DNA of 64,000 nt from Cephalopachus bancanus (GCA_027257055.1 JAPVLO010000039.1:7780501-7844500), one strand, 5' to 3'; numbered from the stretch's first letter, positions 32,576-44,764 are shown. Notes: generated from the letters alone by a model not told the origin. A program made the numbers and translations.

Positions 32576-33906
32576 GCACATTTATTTTGTACCCTGAGAC
32601 TTTGCCAAAGTCCTTTATCAGTGCAAGCAGGTTTTTGACAGATTCTCTTGGATTTTCAAGGTATAGGATCACATCATCAGTATAGGATCACATCATCAGC
32701 AAACAGGGATAACTTGACTTCCTCTTTTCCTATTTGGATACCCCTGATTTCCTTCTCTTGTCTAATTGCCCTAGCTAGGGCTTCCAACACAATGTTGAAC
32801 AAGAGGAGTGAGAGTGGGCAGCCTTGTCTTGTTCCAGTTTTCCAGGGAAATGTTTCCAGTTTCTGTCCATTTAGCAATATGTTAGCTGTGGGTTTAACAT
32901 AGATGGCACTTACTATTTTGAGGTATGTTCTTTCTATACCTAGGTGTTTGAGAGTTTTTAACAAGAAGGGATGCTGAATTTATCAAAAGTTTTTTCTGAA
33001 TCTCATGATATAATCATGTGGTTCTTGTTGTTACATCTGTTGATGTATTTAATTACATTTATAGTCTTGCGACTGTCGAACCAGCCCTGCATCCTGGGGA
33101 CGAAGCCTACTTGGTCGTGGTGGATGATTTTTGAGATGTATTTTTGGATCCAATTTGCTAGAATCTTATTGAGGATTTTTGCATCTATGTTCATAAGGGA
33201 TATTGGCTTGTAGTTCTCTTTTTTTGTTGGGTATCAGTGTAATGTTAGCTTTGTGAAATGATTTGAGAATTCCGCCTTTCTCAATTGTTTGGAATACTTT
33301 CAATAGGATTGGTATCAGCTCCTCCTTGTACGTTATGTAGAATTCTACTGGGAAGTCATCCGGTCCAGGGCTTTTTTTTCTAGGTTGTTTTCATATGACC
33401 GAGTCAATTTCCTGGGTTGTTATTGGTCTATTTAGTGTCTCAATGTCTTCTTGTTTCAACCTGGGGAGGTTGTGTGATCTCAGAAAGTCCTCCATTTTAT
33501 TTAGGTTATCAAATTTGTTTCCATATAGGTGTACATAGTAATCTCCTATAATCTTTTGTATTCCTTTGGGGTCAGTTGTGATTTGATCTTTTGTATTTCT
33601 GATTGTGTTTATTTGGGCTTTTTCTCTCGTTCTCCTGGTCATTTTGGCTAGGGGTCCATCAATATTGTTAATTCTTTCAAAGAACCAGTTTATTGTTTTG
33701 TTGATGTTTTCTATGATATTTTTGCCTATGTCCTGGATTTGAGCTCTTATTTTGGTGATTTGGATTCTTCTGTTAAAGTTGGGGTTTTGGTGGTCTTCTC
33801 TTTCCAACTCCCTTAGATGATTTGTTAGACTTTCCACTTGTGATTTTTTCCGTTTTCTTGATGTGTGTGTGTAGAGATATAAATTCCCCTCTTAGAACTG
33901 ATTTCG

Positions 33907-34194
33907 GCCAGGCTCAGTGGCTCAGTCTTTAATCCCAGCACTTTGGGAGGCTGAGGCTAGAGGATTGCCTGAGTCCGCGGGTTCGAGACTCACCTGGGCA
34001 ACTTGGCGAGACCTCAGCTCTACAGTATATCAAAAATTAGCCGGGCATGGAGCACACACCTGTAGTTCCGGCTACTTGGAAGGCTGAGGTGGAAGGCTCG
34101 CCAGAGCCCAGCAGGTCAAGACTGCGGTGGCTGGGAGCATGCCACTACACTCCAGCCTGGGCACCAGAGTGAGACTCCAACTCAAAAAAAAAAG
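33907..34194 (+). mobile_element. Alu inside L1 ORF2
   Basis: Complete; target agaactgatttc duplicated. Confidence 0.92.
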
Positions 34195-35751
34195 AACTGA
34201 TTTCATGTCATCCAAGAGGTTTTGGTAAGATGTTTCTTCATTTTCATTTGTTTCCAGGAATCTTTTAATTTCTGCTTTGACTTCAGTGTTGACCCAGTAG
34301 CAGTAGTTCAGCATCATGCCATCTAGTGTCCATGTCTTTGTGGACTTTGGGGAAATGTTGTTGGTGTTGATATTTATTTTTATTCCACTGTGGTCTGAGA
34401 ATGTGCATGGCAAGATTGCAGTCTTATGGAATTTGTTTATGCTTGACTCATGGCCAAGGATGTGATCACTCTTGGAGTTCCATGTGGTGATGTGTAGAAT
34501 GTATATTCTGTGATTGCTGGGTGGAATGATCTGTAGATATGTATTAAGTCCATTTGAGTGTCAAGTTTAGGTTCTGGATCTCCTTGTTGATTTTTTGCCT
34601 CGATGATCTATCTAGGGTTGTTAGGGGGGTATTCAAGTCCCCTGCTATAATAGTGTTAGAGTCAATATCTTTTTTTAGTTTACTTAGTAGTTGCTTTATA
34701 AATACTGGTGCTCCTGTGTTGGGTGCATATATGTTTAGGATGGATATTTCTTGTTGATGGATTGAACCTCTTATTATTAAGTAGTGCCCTTTTGCATCTT
34801 TTAAAATTTTTGATAGCTTAAAGGTTGTTTAGTCTCATATTAAGATCGCAACTCCTGCCTTCTTTTGTGATCCATTTACCTGAAAACTTTAACTTTGAGT
34901 CTGTGTGCGTCCCTTTTAGTGAGATGAGTCTCCTGCATGCAGCAAATAATTGGGTAATGGTTTCTTATCCAGTTTGCCATTCTGTGTCTTTTCAGTGGTG
35001 CATGTAGTCCATTCACATTCAGACTGATTATTAAAATGTGATTGTTTATCCCTGTCATGAGGTTCTTATAAAATTTTTTCTTTGTTTGCTTGGGTTTTTT
35101 TGACTTTGGGATTAATGTATGTGCGTGTTTTCAAGTTTCTTGTTGTGCTGTATTCTCTGTTGATTCTGTTCTCTGCTGTTCTCTTGGGAAGTGTGCGGTC
35201 ATTCTTTTTTTCTTTCTTCTGTGCTTAATACTTTTTTAAGTGTCTCCTGTAGAGCTGGTCTGGAAGCTGCATAATCTCTTAGGGATTGGAAGTCTGGGAA
35301 GGATTTTAATTCTCCATCACTGATGAAGCTGGGCTTGGCTGGATAGGAAATTCTTGGTTGAAATTGTTTATGTTTGAGGACTTTGAATATAGGGCTCCAG
35401 TCCCTTCTTGCTTGTAGTGTTTCTGCCAATAGGTCTGCTGCTATTCTGATTGGTTTTCTCTGGTAGGTAGTCTGAACTTTCTCTCTTGCTGCCTTTAGGA
35501 ATTTTTTTCTTTTTTGCCTACTTTGTGTAGGCGAATTACTATGTGTCTAGGGGTTTGTCTTCTCATTTGATGTCTTGTGGGGGTTCTCTGTATCTTTTGT
35601 GCTTGGCTGGTCACATCTCTGGTGAGATGGGGAAAGTGTTCTTGGATTAACTCCTGGAATACTTGCTCCAAGTTTTTCTCCATTTCCCTTTCTTCTTCTG
35701 GGATACCAATCAGCTGTAGATTTGGCCTCTTGATAAAATCGCACATCTCTC

Positions 35752-36047
35752 TTTTTTTTTTTTTTTTTGAGTTGGAGTCTCACTCTGTCGCCCAGACTGG
35801 AGTGCAGTGGCCACTCTCGGCCACCGCAGCCTCGACTTGCTGGGCTCCGGTGATCCTTCCACCTCAGCCTTCCAAGTAGCTGGAACTACAGGCGCACGCT
35901 ACCACGCCCGGTTAATTTTTTGATTTATTGCTGAGCTGAGGTCTCACCAAGTTGCCCAGGCGGGTTTCGAACCTGCGGGCTCAGGCCATCCACTCACCTC
36001 GGTCTCCCAAAGCACTGGGATTACAGGCTGAGCCACCGAGCCCGGCC
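35752..36047 (-). mobile_element. Alu inside L1 ORF1
   Basis: Complete; target aaatcgcacatctct / aaattgcacatctct duplicated. Confidence 0.92.
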
Positions 36048-37042
36048 TAAATTGCACATCTCTTATAGGCTTTGTTCTTTCTTTCTGAGTCTTCTTTCTA
36101 CGTTTTTTAAAGTTCAGGTTAATTCTATGTTCTGGTCTTCAAGTTCTGATATTCTTTCTTAAGTTAGATTAATTCTGCTTTCCATGCTTGTCATCTTGTT
36201 ATTTATTTCCTGGATGAAACATTTTATTGCCAAAAATCTGTGTTACAAGTCTTTCAGTGTTGCATCTTGTCTTTCCTGAGTCTTATTCACTTTTTCCATC
36301 CATTCCCTAATCCCTGTCGTATTCTAGGGTCAGTTGTTGGTGACTTCCATTGTTTGGGCACCAGGGTCTGATTTTTCAGGAGTTTTGTCTTTGGTACACC
36401 TGAAATTGCTTGAGGTCCTCCTTTGGTTTTTCCTCATTTGTGACAGATCTCTTGTTTTTCCCTTTAGTTCTGTTATTCAGTATTAGTGGGAGAGGTTTTC
36501 CCTTCTGATGTTTACTCAGTCCTCTATTCTTCCCTGATCCAGACTCTGGATTTGTTCTATTTTTAAATAAGACGGTGGACGGGAAGCTTTGCTGTCTAGC
36601 GTAATTTTTGAAATTCAAATAAAGTAGGGGATGGGGCGACAGGGACTTGTGTAGTATGACTGGCTCAGCCACTATCTTCCCGACCTTCCTTGGTATATTT
36701 TCATATGATTATTAGACATTGGACTTCTTCTATGAACAGCCAGCTCATGTATATCCTCTGCTCATTTTTTTTACTATTAAGTTGTTTGTATTTTCTCACT
36801 GATTTATAGGATAAAGATATATAAAGAATATAAAATATATATGTATCTTTGTCCTTTACATAGGTAGCAGGTATTTTTGTTATTTTTTGGATATTTTTGT
36901 TTTATTAGTTACTCTCCCCCTTTTGCATATGGATGTCAATGCTTATGTATTTAATATTCATTTATTACTCAATGGTTTCTGGGTTTCCTGGCAAGCTCTG
37001 GAAGGTCTTCCACATCATAAAGTTAGAAATCTATTCTCTAGG

Positions 37043-37195
37043 GCCAGGCACAGTGGTAGGTGCCTGTAATCCCAACTACTCAGGAGTCTAAGGTAGGAGG
37101 GCTGTTTGAGCCTAGGAGTTTGAGGCCGCAGCGAACTATGATCATGCCACTGCACTCCAGACTTGGCAGCAGAGTGAGACTTGACCTCTTAAAAA
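37043..37195 (+). mobile_element. Alu right arm, old
   Basis: Single arm (CACAGTGGTAGGTGCCTGTA to AGAGTGAGACTTGACCTC). Confidence 0.75.
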
Positions 37196-37539
37196 AAGTA
37201 GAAAGAAAAGAAAAACTATTATCCTATTTTTTCTATTCCTTAAGTTGCCTGTTTTTTGTGTTTAAATATTTAACCAACCCAAAATACATTTTGCATATAA
37301 AGCAATGAAGCAATATGTTTTTTCTAAATGTACAGCCCACTGTCCCAACACCATTTATTGATAAATCTATTCTTTCTTTATTGATTTTAAAATACCGCTT
37401 TTAACATTTTAAAAATTCCTATATGCTATTGGATATTCTTGTGCATTTGCCTTTCCAAATGAGCTTAAATACATAAAGTACAATTTTTTTCTAAATTGCG
37501 AAAGTATACAAACTAATTGTATAAGAAATGCAAACAGAC

Positions 37540-37870
37540 TGGGCTTGGTGGCGCAGCCTGTAACTCCAGCGCTTTGGGAGGCAGAGGCAAGTGGATTGCT
37601 TGAGTCTGTGGGTTCAAGATCAGCCTGGGCAACTTGGCGATACCTAGTCTCTACAACAAATCACAAAAAATTGGCTGGGCGTGGTAGCATGCATCTGTAT
37701 TTCTAGCTACTTGGAAGGCTGAGGCGGAAGGACTGCCTAAGCCCAGTAAGTCAAGGGCGTGCGACTGCACTCCAGCCTGGGTGACAGAGTGAGATTCCAA
37801 CTCCAAAAGGAAAAAAAAAGATAAAAGGGGAAAAAAAGGAAAGAGAAAAAAGAAGAAAAATAAAAAAAGA
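37540..37870 (+). mobile_element. Alu with purine-rich tail
   Basis: Complete dimer with small right-arm deletion; the tail extends as A/G-rich repeats to about 37870. Confidence 0.88.
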
Positions 37871-38285
37871 AATGTAAACAATTTTAAAACTACAAAATAA
37901 TAAATTACCCCAAAGCCCATTAATCCCACAGTACTATAATAACTAACTACTGTTAACAGTTCGGTGTGCATCTTTCCAAATTTTTTTTTTACTAAAAAAA
38001 CACATAAATATGTATTCTAGAGAAATTGAATTACGAACTACATACAATTTTTTATGTTGTAGATCCATTTGTGAGCTCTCTATTTTACTTCACTGATCCA
38101 TTTATACCCTTATTGCTCTTAAGACATTGTCTTAATTACTGTTGCATGATAATAAGTCTCGACAGCTGATGGAAGCTAGTACTCTCATCTTGTCCATCTT
38201 CTTCAAGAGTGACTTGGCTATTCTCAGTCCCTTTTATTTCTGTATACATTGGAGAATCAGCATGTCATGTTCCATATACACATAT

Positions 38286-38705
38286 CCATGAGGAAAACAA
38301 TGAAACCTGACTCTTACAATGCATCACACACAAAAATTAATTTCAAGTGGATTATAGATCTAAAGTGAAAAGCAAAAATATTGTGAATGAGTCTGGAAGA
38401 CATTATGATAAGTGAATAAGTCAGGCTCAGAAAGACAAACACTACATGATCTCCCTTACGTGTGGAACCTAGAAAAGTTTAGCTCACAGAAGTGGAGAGT
38501 AGAATTATAGTAAGCAGAGGCTGGTGGAGGGTGGGGGAGGGGATTAGGAAGAAAGGGAATAGAGAGATGTTGATCAAACAGTACAAAGTTTCAGATAGAC
38601 AGAACAAGTAATTTTGAGATCTGTTGTACAGCAGGGCGCCTATAATCCATAATACATTGTATATCTCAAAATAATGAAGAGAGTAAATTTTAAAGGCTCA
38701 CCATA
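38286..38705 (+). mobile_element. L1 3'-end fragment, plus strand
   Basis: It contains GACAAACACTACATGATCTC and CCATAATACATTGTATATC, typical of old L1 3' ends. Non-coding. Confidence 0.6.
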
Positions 38706-38898
38706 AAAAATGATAGGCAAGTGAGAAGACAGATATGTTCATTAGCTTGATTGTTTAAAATTAGCTCGATTTAATCATACCACATTATAGATGGCTGCTG
38801 ACTTTTGGTTCGGTTTATTTTGCTGTTCTTTTTTGTAGTGTCTTAAGCTTGAGGCATAGATTATTGATTTAAAAACTTTCTTTTTGAATATGGGCTTT

Positions 38899-39170
38899 TT
38901 TTTTTTTGAGTTGGAGTCTCACTCTGTTGCCCAGGCTGAAGTTCAGTGGCACACTCATGGCCATCGCGGCCTCAACCTGCTGGGTCTCAGCCTTCCAAGT
39001 AGCTGAAACTATGGGTGTGTGCTACTATGCCCAGTTAATTTTTTATTTATTGTACAGGCAGGGTCTCACCATGTTGCCCTGGCTGGTCTTGAATCTGTGG
39101 GCTCAGGCAATCCTCTCACCTCCACCTCCCAAAGTGCTGGGATTACAGGTCTGAGCTACTGTGCTTGGCC
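38899..39170 (-). mobile_element. Alu
   Basis: Antisense; left-arm region shortened at CTGCTGGGTCTCAGCC. Confidence 0.88.
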
Positions 39171-39377
39171 CAAATATGAGCATTTAATGGTATACATGTC
39201 CCTCAAAGGACTGCTTTAGCTGCATCCCACTATCTTGACATGTCACATTTTCATTGTCATTAAGAAAATGCTCATAAAAGTGGACTTTTGAAAATTAATA
39301 TTGTGATTGAAAAATCATAATCATATACATTTGGGAAACAATGTGATGTTTTGATCACATTTCTTTCTTTCTTTTTT

Positions 39378-39662
39378 TATTTTTTGAGTTGGAGTCTCCC
39401 TTTGTCATCCAGGTTGGAGTGCAGTGGCACACTCATGGACACTGCAGCCTCAACCTGCTGGGCTCAGGCAATCCTTCCACCTAAGCCTTCCAAGTAGCTA
39501 GTACTATAGGCGTGTGCTACCATGGCTAAATTTTTAATTTATTGTAGAGATGAGGTCTCGCCAAGTTGACCAGGCAGGTCTCAAACCCCTGGACTCAGGC
39601 CATCCTCTTGTCTCCGTCTCCCAAAGTGCTAGATTACAGGCTTGAGCCACCGCATCTGGCCT
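39378..39662 (-). mobile_element. Alu
   Basis: Complete antisense Alu inserted at the edge of an L1 fragment. Confidence 0.88.
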
Positions 39663-39689
39663 TTTGTCTTTTCAACAAAAATGTCTGGA

Positions 39690-39900
39690 ATAGTTACATA
39701 TATATAAAATAATGAATTTGGATCTCTACCTAACACCATATAAGAAATTAACTCAAAGTGGATCAAAGACCTAAATGTAGGAACTAAGCAACTGAGCTCT
39801 TAGAAGAAAACACAGATGTAAATCTTCCCTATCTTGGATAAAGCAACGGTTTGTTTCTTAAACCAAAAGCACATGCAACAAAAGAAAAAAATAGATAAAT
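39690..39900 (+). mobile_element. L1 fragment, plus strand
   Basis: Text such as AACTCAAAGTGGATCAAAGA and CCAAAAGCACATGCAACAAA is from the ORF2 3' region of L1. It is followed by an Alu cluster. Confidence 0.65.
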
Positions 39901-39901
39901 T

Positions 39902-41217
39902 GGGCTGGCCACAGTAGCTCATGTCTATAATCCTAGCACTTTGGAAAACCAAGACAGGAAGATTGATTGAGCCCCGGAGTTTGAAGCTAGCTTGGGCAAC
40001 ACAGTGAGGCCTAACATAGTGAGACCTCATCTCTACAAAAAAGAAGAAGATTAGCAGGCACAGTGGCTCACACTTTGGGAAGTGGAGGTGAAAGGACTGC
40101 CTGAGTCTGGGGGTTTGAGACCAGCCTGGGTGACTTGGCAAGACCATGTCTCTATAATAATTTTTTTTTTTTTTGAGTTGGAGTCTCACCGTCGCCCAGA
40201 CTGGAGGGCAGTGGCTGCTCCCGGCCACCGCAGCCTCGACCTGCTGGGCTCCGGCTATCCTTCCGCCTCAGCATTCCAAGTAGCTGGAACTACAGGTGTG
40301 TGCTACCACGCCTGGCTAATTTTTTTGATTTATTGTGGAGATGAGGTCTCACCTGCCCAGGCGGGTCTCAAACCCGCGGGCTCAGGCAATCCACTCCCTC
40401 AGCCTCCCAAAGGCGCGAGCCCCCGAGCCCAGCAAATTATTTTTTTTTAATCAGAATCTTGCTCTGTCGCCCAGGCTGGAGTGCAGTGGCACACTCACAG
40501 CCACCCCAGCGTCGACCTGCTGGACTTCAGTGATCCTTCTGCCTCAGCCTTCCAAGTAGCCAGAACTATAAGCGCACACTGCCACACCTGGCTAATTTTT
40601 TTGATTTAGTGTAGAGATGAGATCTTGAAAGTTGTCGAGGCTGGTCTTGAACCTGCAGCCTCGGGTAATCCACTCACCTGGGACTCCCAAAGTGCTGGGA
40701 TTACAGCCTGAGCCACCAAGCCTGGCCTACATTGTTGATTTTTTTTTTTTTTTAATTGGAGTCTCACTCTGTCACCTAGGCTAGAGTACAGTGGCACACT
40801 CATGGCCACTGCAAACTTGACTTGTTGGGTTCAGGTGATCCTTCTGCCTCAGCCTTCCAAATAGCTGGAACTACAGGCATGTGCCACCACGCCTGGCTGA
40901 TTTTTTTGATTTATTGTAGAGATGGGATCTTGCCAAGTTGCCCAGGCTAGTCTTGAACCCCTGAGCTCAGGTAGTTCTCTTGCCTCTGCCTCCCAAAGTG
41001 CTGAGATTACAGGTGTGAACCACTGCACCCAGCAAAATAAATAATTTTTATTTTTATTTATTTATTTTTGAGTTGGAGTCTCACTCTGTCGCTAAGACTA
41101 GAGTGCAGTGGCATGTTCACAGCCACCCCAGCATCAACCTGCTGGGCTCCAGCAATCCTTCTGCCTCAGCCCTCCAAGTAGCTGGAACTACAGGCATGTG
41201 CTATCATGCCCGGCTAG
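39902..41217. mobile_element. Cluster of six Alu pieces
   Basis: Order: plus-strand left arms at about 39902-40050 and 40052-40163; then minus-strand Alus at about 40165-40436, 40438-40727, 40739-41035 and a left arm at 41060-41217. They are separated by only a few A/T bases, reflecting repeated insertion into earlier tails. Confidence 0.85.
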
Positions 41218-41221
41218 ATAA

Positions 41222-41872
41222 GTAATTTTTTTAAAGTGTTAAAGATGTGGACAAACTGGAACCCTCACATATTGCTGGTGGGAATGTAAAATGGTACAGC
41301 TACAGTGGGAAGCAGTTTGGTAGTTCTCTGAAAAGTTAATCACAGACTTATCATATGATCCAGCAAGTCTATTCCTAGGGATTGAAAACATATATTCACA
41401 CAATAACTCATATCCAAAATGTTATAACAGCATTATCCATAACAGCCACAAGTAAAAACAATCCACATGCCCATCAACAGATGAAAAGATAAACAAGTTG
41501 TGGTACAGTCATACAATAGACTAATTAATATTCAGCTACAAAAAGGAATAAAGCACTGATATGTGCTGCAACATGGATAAACCTTGAAAACATTACTCTA
41601 AATAAAAGAAGTCAGACCCAAAAGGCCACATATTGTATGATCCAATTTATGTTACATATCCTGAACAGGCAAATCCACAGACACAGGAAGTAGATTAGTG
41701 ACTGCCAGGTGTTCGGGGGGAAAAATGAATGGGGAGTGACTGCTAACGGGTACGGGGTTTCTTTAGCGATGAAAGGTTGCACAACTCTGAATATACCAAA
41801 AACCACTGACTTGTAAACTTTAAAAGGGTAGATTTTATGTGAATGATAGCTCAATAAAAACATAATTAACAA
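41222..41872 (+). mobile_element. L1 3'-end fragment next to an ABCA17 exon
   Basis: It runs from AACCCTCACATATTGCTGGT to ATGATAGCTCAATAAAAACA. It is the continuation of the plus-strand L1 of 39.7 kb and stops about 20 bp from the ABCA17 exon at 41892. Confidence 0.7.
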
Positions 41873-41891
41873 ATTCATTTATGATACTCAC

Positions 41892-42047
41892 AGACTTCAT
41901 TGCACTCAGTCTTGTTCAGGTTGTTGGTACTGCAAAACTTCTGTAGTCCAAAGTTGTAATATAAATTGATTAAAGCTGTTCCTAGGCAGTGGCCTGGAAG
42001 TATTAGAAAAATATGATCCAAGGAGTCTGAGGTTCTGTAGCCTGGCT
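41892..42047 (-). pseudogene. ABCA17P: ABCA17 exon: TMD2 loop and helix
   Basis: The exon has 156 nt, open, between TTCACAG and GTGAGT. It encodes SLDHIFLILPGHCLGTALIN, then LYYNFGLQKFC, matching ABCA3 [20 protein letters not shown]. An old L1 3' end stops only about 20 bp from the donor side. Confidence 0.92.
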
Positions 42048-42880
42048 CTGTGAAGGGAATAGAAAATAGTAACTCCACTTGCAGGAGAAAAGGGCACATC
42101 TTCTATCATCTCCCCTAAATTGTCTCTTTATTCTAGGTCCATCACTACGCCATCATCCTCCCATGCCTCCAGACCAGAAATATAGTTCTCCTTGGCTCCT
42201 CTTTCTCTATTCAACCTACGAAACACAGTATTTTTCTTCTGCTGTGCTTCTTGAATCCGCCAGTTCTATACCAATTGTTCACACAGAAGAATTAGGAAGG
42301 GTATGACGTGCCTAGAAAAATCAGCAAGAGCACAGCTGCAGCATGGGATGCATCTTTAGAGGTAGTAGAGTTGAAGGCAAAGAGAGACAAAGCTTACAAG
42401 TGAGCTGGGGACAGGCAGAACAGGGTCAAGTGGACCAGCTTCAAAGTAGTTTGAGTGTCATCATACAGATGGATGAAGAAGACCCAGTCCCTACCTCTAT
42501 AGTTTGAGGAGACAAATTACCCAGAGTCCCTCAGGAGACAGAAAGACTCCCAAGTTAAAAGCAGAAGGAAGCTGTCAACTTATTTTTAAGTAAAAATAAA
42601 AACCCAAAAGTCAATTTGAAGGCATAAATGCAGATGAAAAAGAGTCTAACAGAGGTAAATTATCAGTGTTTTTATCCAATCTGACCCAGAGAGAGATGGC
42701 AGCATAAACAGGAAGATGCCAGTTTTTAGGTGTGTGTTGTGAATAATGGTTCCCTCTTGGTCTCTTCTACTTTTGGTTTCATTTTTGTCCCAAGCCTCAG
42801 TCTTGCAAAATAATTAGTTTTCATGTGAGGCTGCTTTCACTTTAATTGCAGACTTTTCTTAGCCTTGGCTTATTTATTTA
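42048..42880. other. ABCA17 intron, unique part
   Basis: No element is recognised beyond short A-rich runs. Confidence 0.4.
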
Positions 42881-43240
42881 CTTATTACCTTTTTTTATTG
42901 AGGAATAATAAATTTTAGTTATATTAATGCGTAGATCATAAGGGGATAATTTGGCGACTTGGAAAAATATAGACACCCAAATAACCACCTCCCCAGTCAA
43001 GATGAAGACTACCTACTTCCACTACTCCAGAGAGTTCCCTAGAGTCTCTTTTTAGTCAATCTCCCTCTCCCTAGCCTGGAGGCAATCACTGTTCTGATTC
43101 TATCACCAGGACTAGGTTTGTCTGTTCCTGGACTTTACATTAGTGGAATTATACAGTATTCGCTCTTTTACTCAACACCGTACCTTTGATATTCTTCCAC
43201 ATGGTTGCATGTTCCTTTTTAACTGGTGAGCAGTCATCCA
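42880..43240 (-). mobile_element. Old L1/HAL1-type fragment
   Basis: It contains TTATTGAGGAATAATAAATT and GGAATTATACAGTATTCGCT, the same class as 19790-20400. Diverged. Confidence 0.55.
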
Positions 43241-43434
43241 CTGAATGAATGCACCCATCTGTTCTCTGGAAGTATGTGTTTGCGACATTTCCAGTCCGAG
43301 ACTCTTCAGACTACAGCTGCTGTGCACACTTTTCTCAGGTCTTTAGTAGACACATACATTCCTGGGTACAACCTCGGAGGCTGCTGAAGGGAAAATTAAA
43401 ACTTTGTGTGATGTGTGGACATGGCAGTCCTCAC

Positions 43435-43653
43435 CTTGTTCATCTGTGACTGAGGCGAGGACAGAGGGGCCAAGGCTCAAGGAGGTGAGCATTACAACAA
43501 GCTTAGCAAACGCATTACCAGCATCACCAAAGGAGAAGCTGACCAAATAGACGAAGGGGATAACAGCTGAGCCACAGAGCATTAACATCAAGGTCACAGC
43601 AAGTGCGTTTTCACCATGTGTAAAAGCTTCTTCACTGTAGTTTAAAACACCAC
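43435..43653 (-). pseudogene. ABCA17P: ABCA17 exon: TMD2 helices, stop plus 1-nt loss
   Basis: A pyrimidine tract and TTTAAG precede GTG GTG TTT TAA, so TAA at 43642-43644 falls where ABCA3 reads VVFKAF. One base is missing just after it; length 219 versus 220 expected. The remainder is open: EAFTHGENALAV, then LCGSAVIPFVYLVSF, membrane-spanning as in ABCA3. A later AG at 43636-43635 could bypass the stop but would change the phase. Confidence 0.88.
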
Positions 43654-43749
43654 CTTAAAGGGGAGGGGGATGAACTTGGAAAAGACTCTAAGAGTCAATC
43701 CTAAGCACTGGAGACATATGATAAACTCAATTTTAAAAGTAAGATATTG

Positions 43750-44043
43750 TCTGGGTGTAGTGGCTAACATCTATAATCCCGGCATTTTGGAAGGCCAAGG
43801 CAGGAGAGCTGCTTGAGCCCAGGGTTTCGAGACTAGCCTGGGCAACATGAAAGACTTCATCTCTAAAAAAAATTTAAAAATCAGCCAGGTGTGGTGGTAC
43901 ACCTCTGTAGTCCCAGCTACTCGGGAGGCTAAGGTGGAAAGATTGCCCAAGTCTAGGAGGTCAAGGCTGTGGTACGCTTGTGCCACTGCACTCCCAGCCT
44001 GGGTGACAGAGTGAGACCCTGACACACACACACAAAAAAAACC
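43750..44043 (+). mobile_element. Older Alu in the ABCA17 TMD2 intron
   Basis: Complete, with a CACACACAC run in the tail. Confidence 0.88.
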
Positions 44044-44071
44044 CAAAATAACTTCAACCCATCACCATCAG

Positions 44072-44127
44072 TATCCAAAGTAATTTGTAATTAAAATAAG
44101 AAATAAAGAAAGGAATAGGCGGTAAAG
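44072..44127 (+). repeat. Direct repeat copy A (about 56 bp) near an ABCA17 exon
   Basis: The segment contains AAAGGAATAGGCGGTAAAG and matches 44706-44764 with few differences. The pair flanks the exon at 44441-44645. Confidence 0.85.
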
Positions 44128-44440
44128 AAATACCTGATGAGGTATTTCTGGACAATAAACACATGTGCCCAACGCACTGCCTCTTACCAGCTTGAAGCAG
44201 CAATTCTGTAGGCGCCACATAGAAACCCTAGAATGGGTCCCTCTGCTCCTAACAGTGCTGGGAACTTGAGTCCTTTTTTACTGAGAGTCAGTGATAAGAG
44301 AGCTTTCACACCCTGGGTACCCAACAGAATCTGAGCTGCCAGCCAGGACTTCCTAGCTAGTTCTGATTCTGCACAGGAGTCCACATGGCAAGCTCTCTGT
44401 GATCTGCAGGGGGAGGATCTCAGCACCATCCAGCACGCAC

Positions 44441-44645
44441 CAGCAGCAGCAGACTGGGGACAAAGAAGGAGATGAGGTCCCACAGCAGGGCGGAGAGCCA
44501 GAAAGTAGCCACGTAAACACCACTGACAAACTGGATGTACTTGGCCTTGATGCATCTCTCTTTAACTGTCAAGATGGAAAAAGAGGTAGACAGAAAAGCT
44601 ATTCCAAAAAGCAAGTTGATAACGAGGTAATGTCCTTCAGGGCCC
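44441..44645 (-). pseudogene. ABCA17P: ABCA17 exon: TMD2 helices
   Basis: The exon has 205 nt, open, between TTTACAG and GTGCGT. It encodes [20 protein letters not shown], then [20 protein letters not shown] and [15 protein letters not shown], the most conserved ABCA3 stretch in the window. The donor GTGCGT is weaker than the usual GTRAGT. Confidence 0.94.
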
Positions 44646-44705
44646 CTGTAAAAAATAGAACATGAGGAGAAAGATAGCAGTGTAAGCAGAACTGCTAACA
44701 GCAAC

Positions 44706-44764
44706 TATCTTCCAAAATAATTAGTAATTAAAATAAGAAACAAAGAAAGGAATAGGCGGTAAAG
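44706..44764 (+). repeat. Direct repeat copy B (about 58 bp)
   Basis: It is the partner of 44072-44127 in the same orientation, inside the 167-nt intron between two ABCA17 exons. It is not a recognised transposable element. Confidence 0.85.

Larger units (their letters stand above)
30190..36690 (-). mobile_element. Long L1 (LINE-1), near full length, degenerate
   Basis: On the minus strand, ORF1-like sequence occurs at 35199-36670 (including an RRM-type segment with EEREMEKNLEQVFQELIQEH), then ORF2: endonuclease N-terminus near 34876-35058 (SLNVNGLHAPLKRHRM), reverse transcriptase at 32677-32964 with the catalytic FADD motif, and C-terminal segments down to 31160. Numerous stops and shifts and insertions by three Alus and one LTR make it inactive. 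It lies in ABCA17 sense orientation in the 28.5-41.9 kb intron. Confidence 0.85.
36700..38285 (-). mobile_element. Older L1 fragments
   Basis: Segments such as CCCAACACCATTTATTGATA (37340s) and AGAGTGACTTGGCTATTCTC (38205s) are antisense L1 ORF2/3' text, interrupted by two Alus. Highly diverged. Confidence 0.5.

Noticed and set aside
32677..32964. Reverse transcriptase frame as a possible host gene or active element
   Set aside because: It is an ordinary L1 ORF2 fragment. The element is interrupted by Alus, an LTR, a 19-bp duplication and stops, so it is neither a host gene nor active.
43634..43653. Use of the AG at 43636-43635 as the true exon start, avoiding the TAA
   Set aside because: The pyrimidine tract and TTTAAG before GTGGTG, the match to VVF and the phase of the upstream exon all point to 43653 as the ancestral start.
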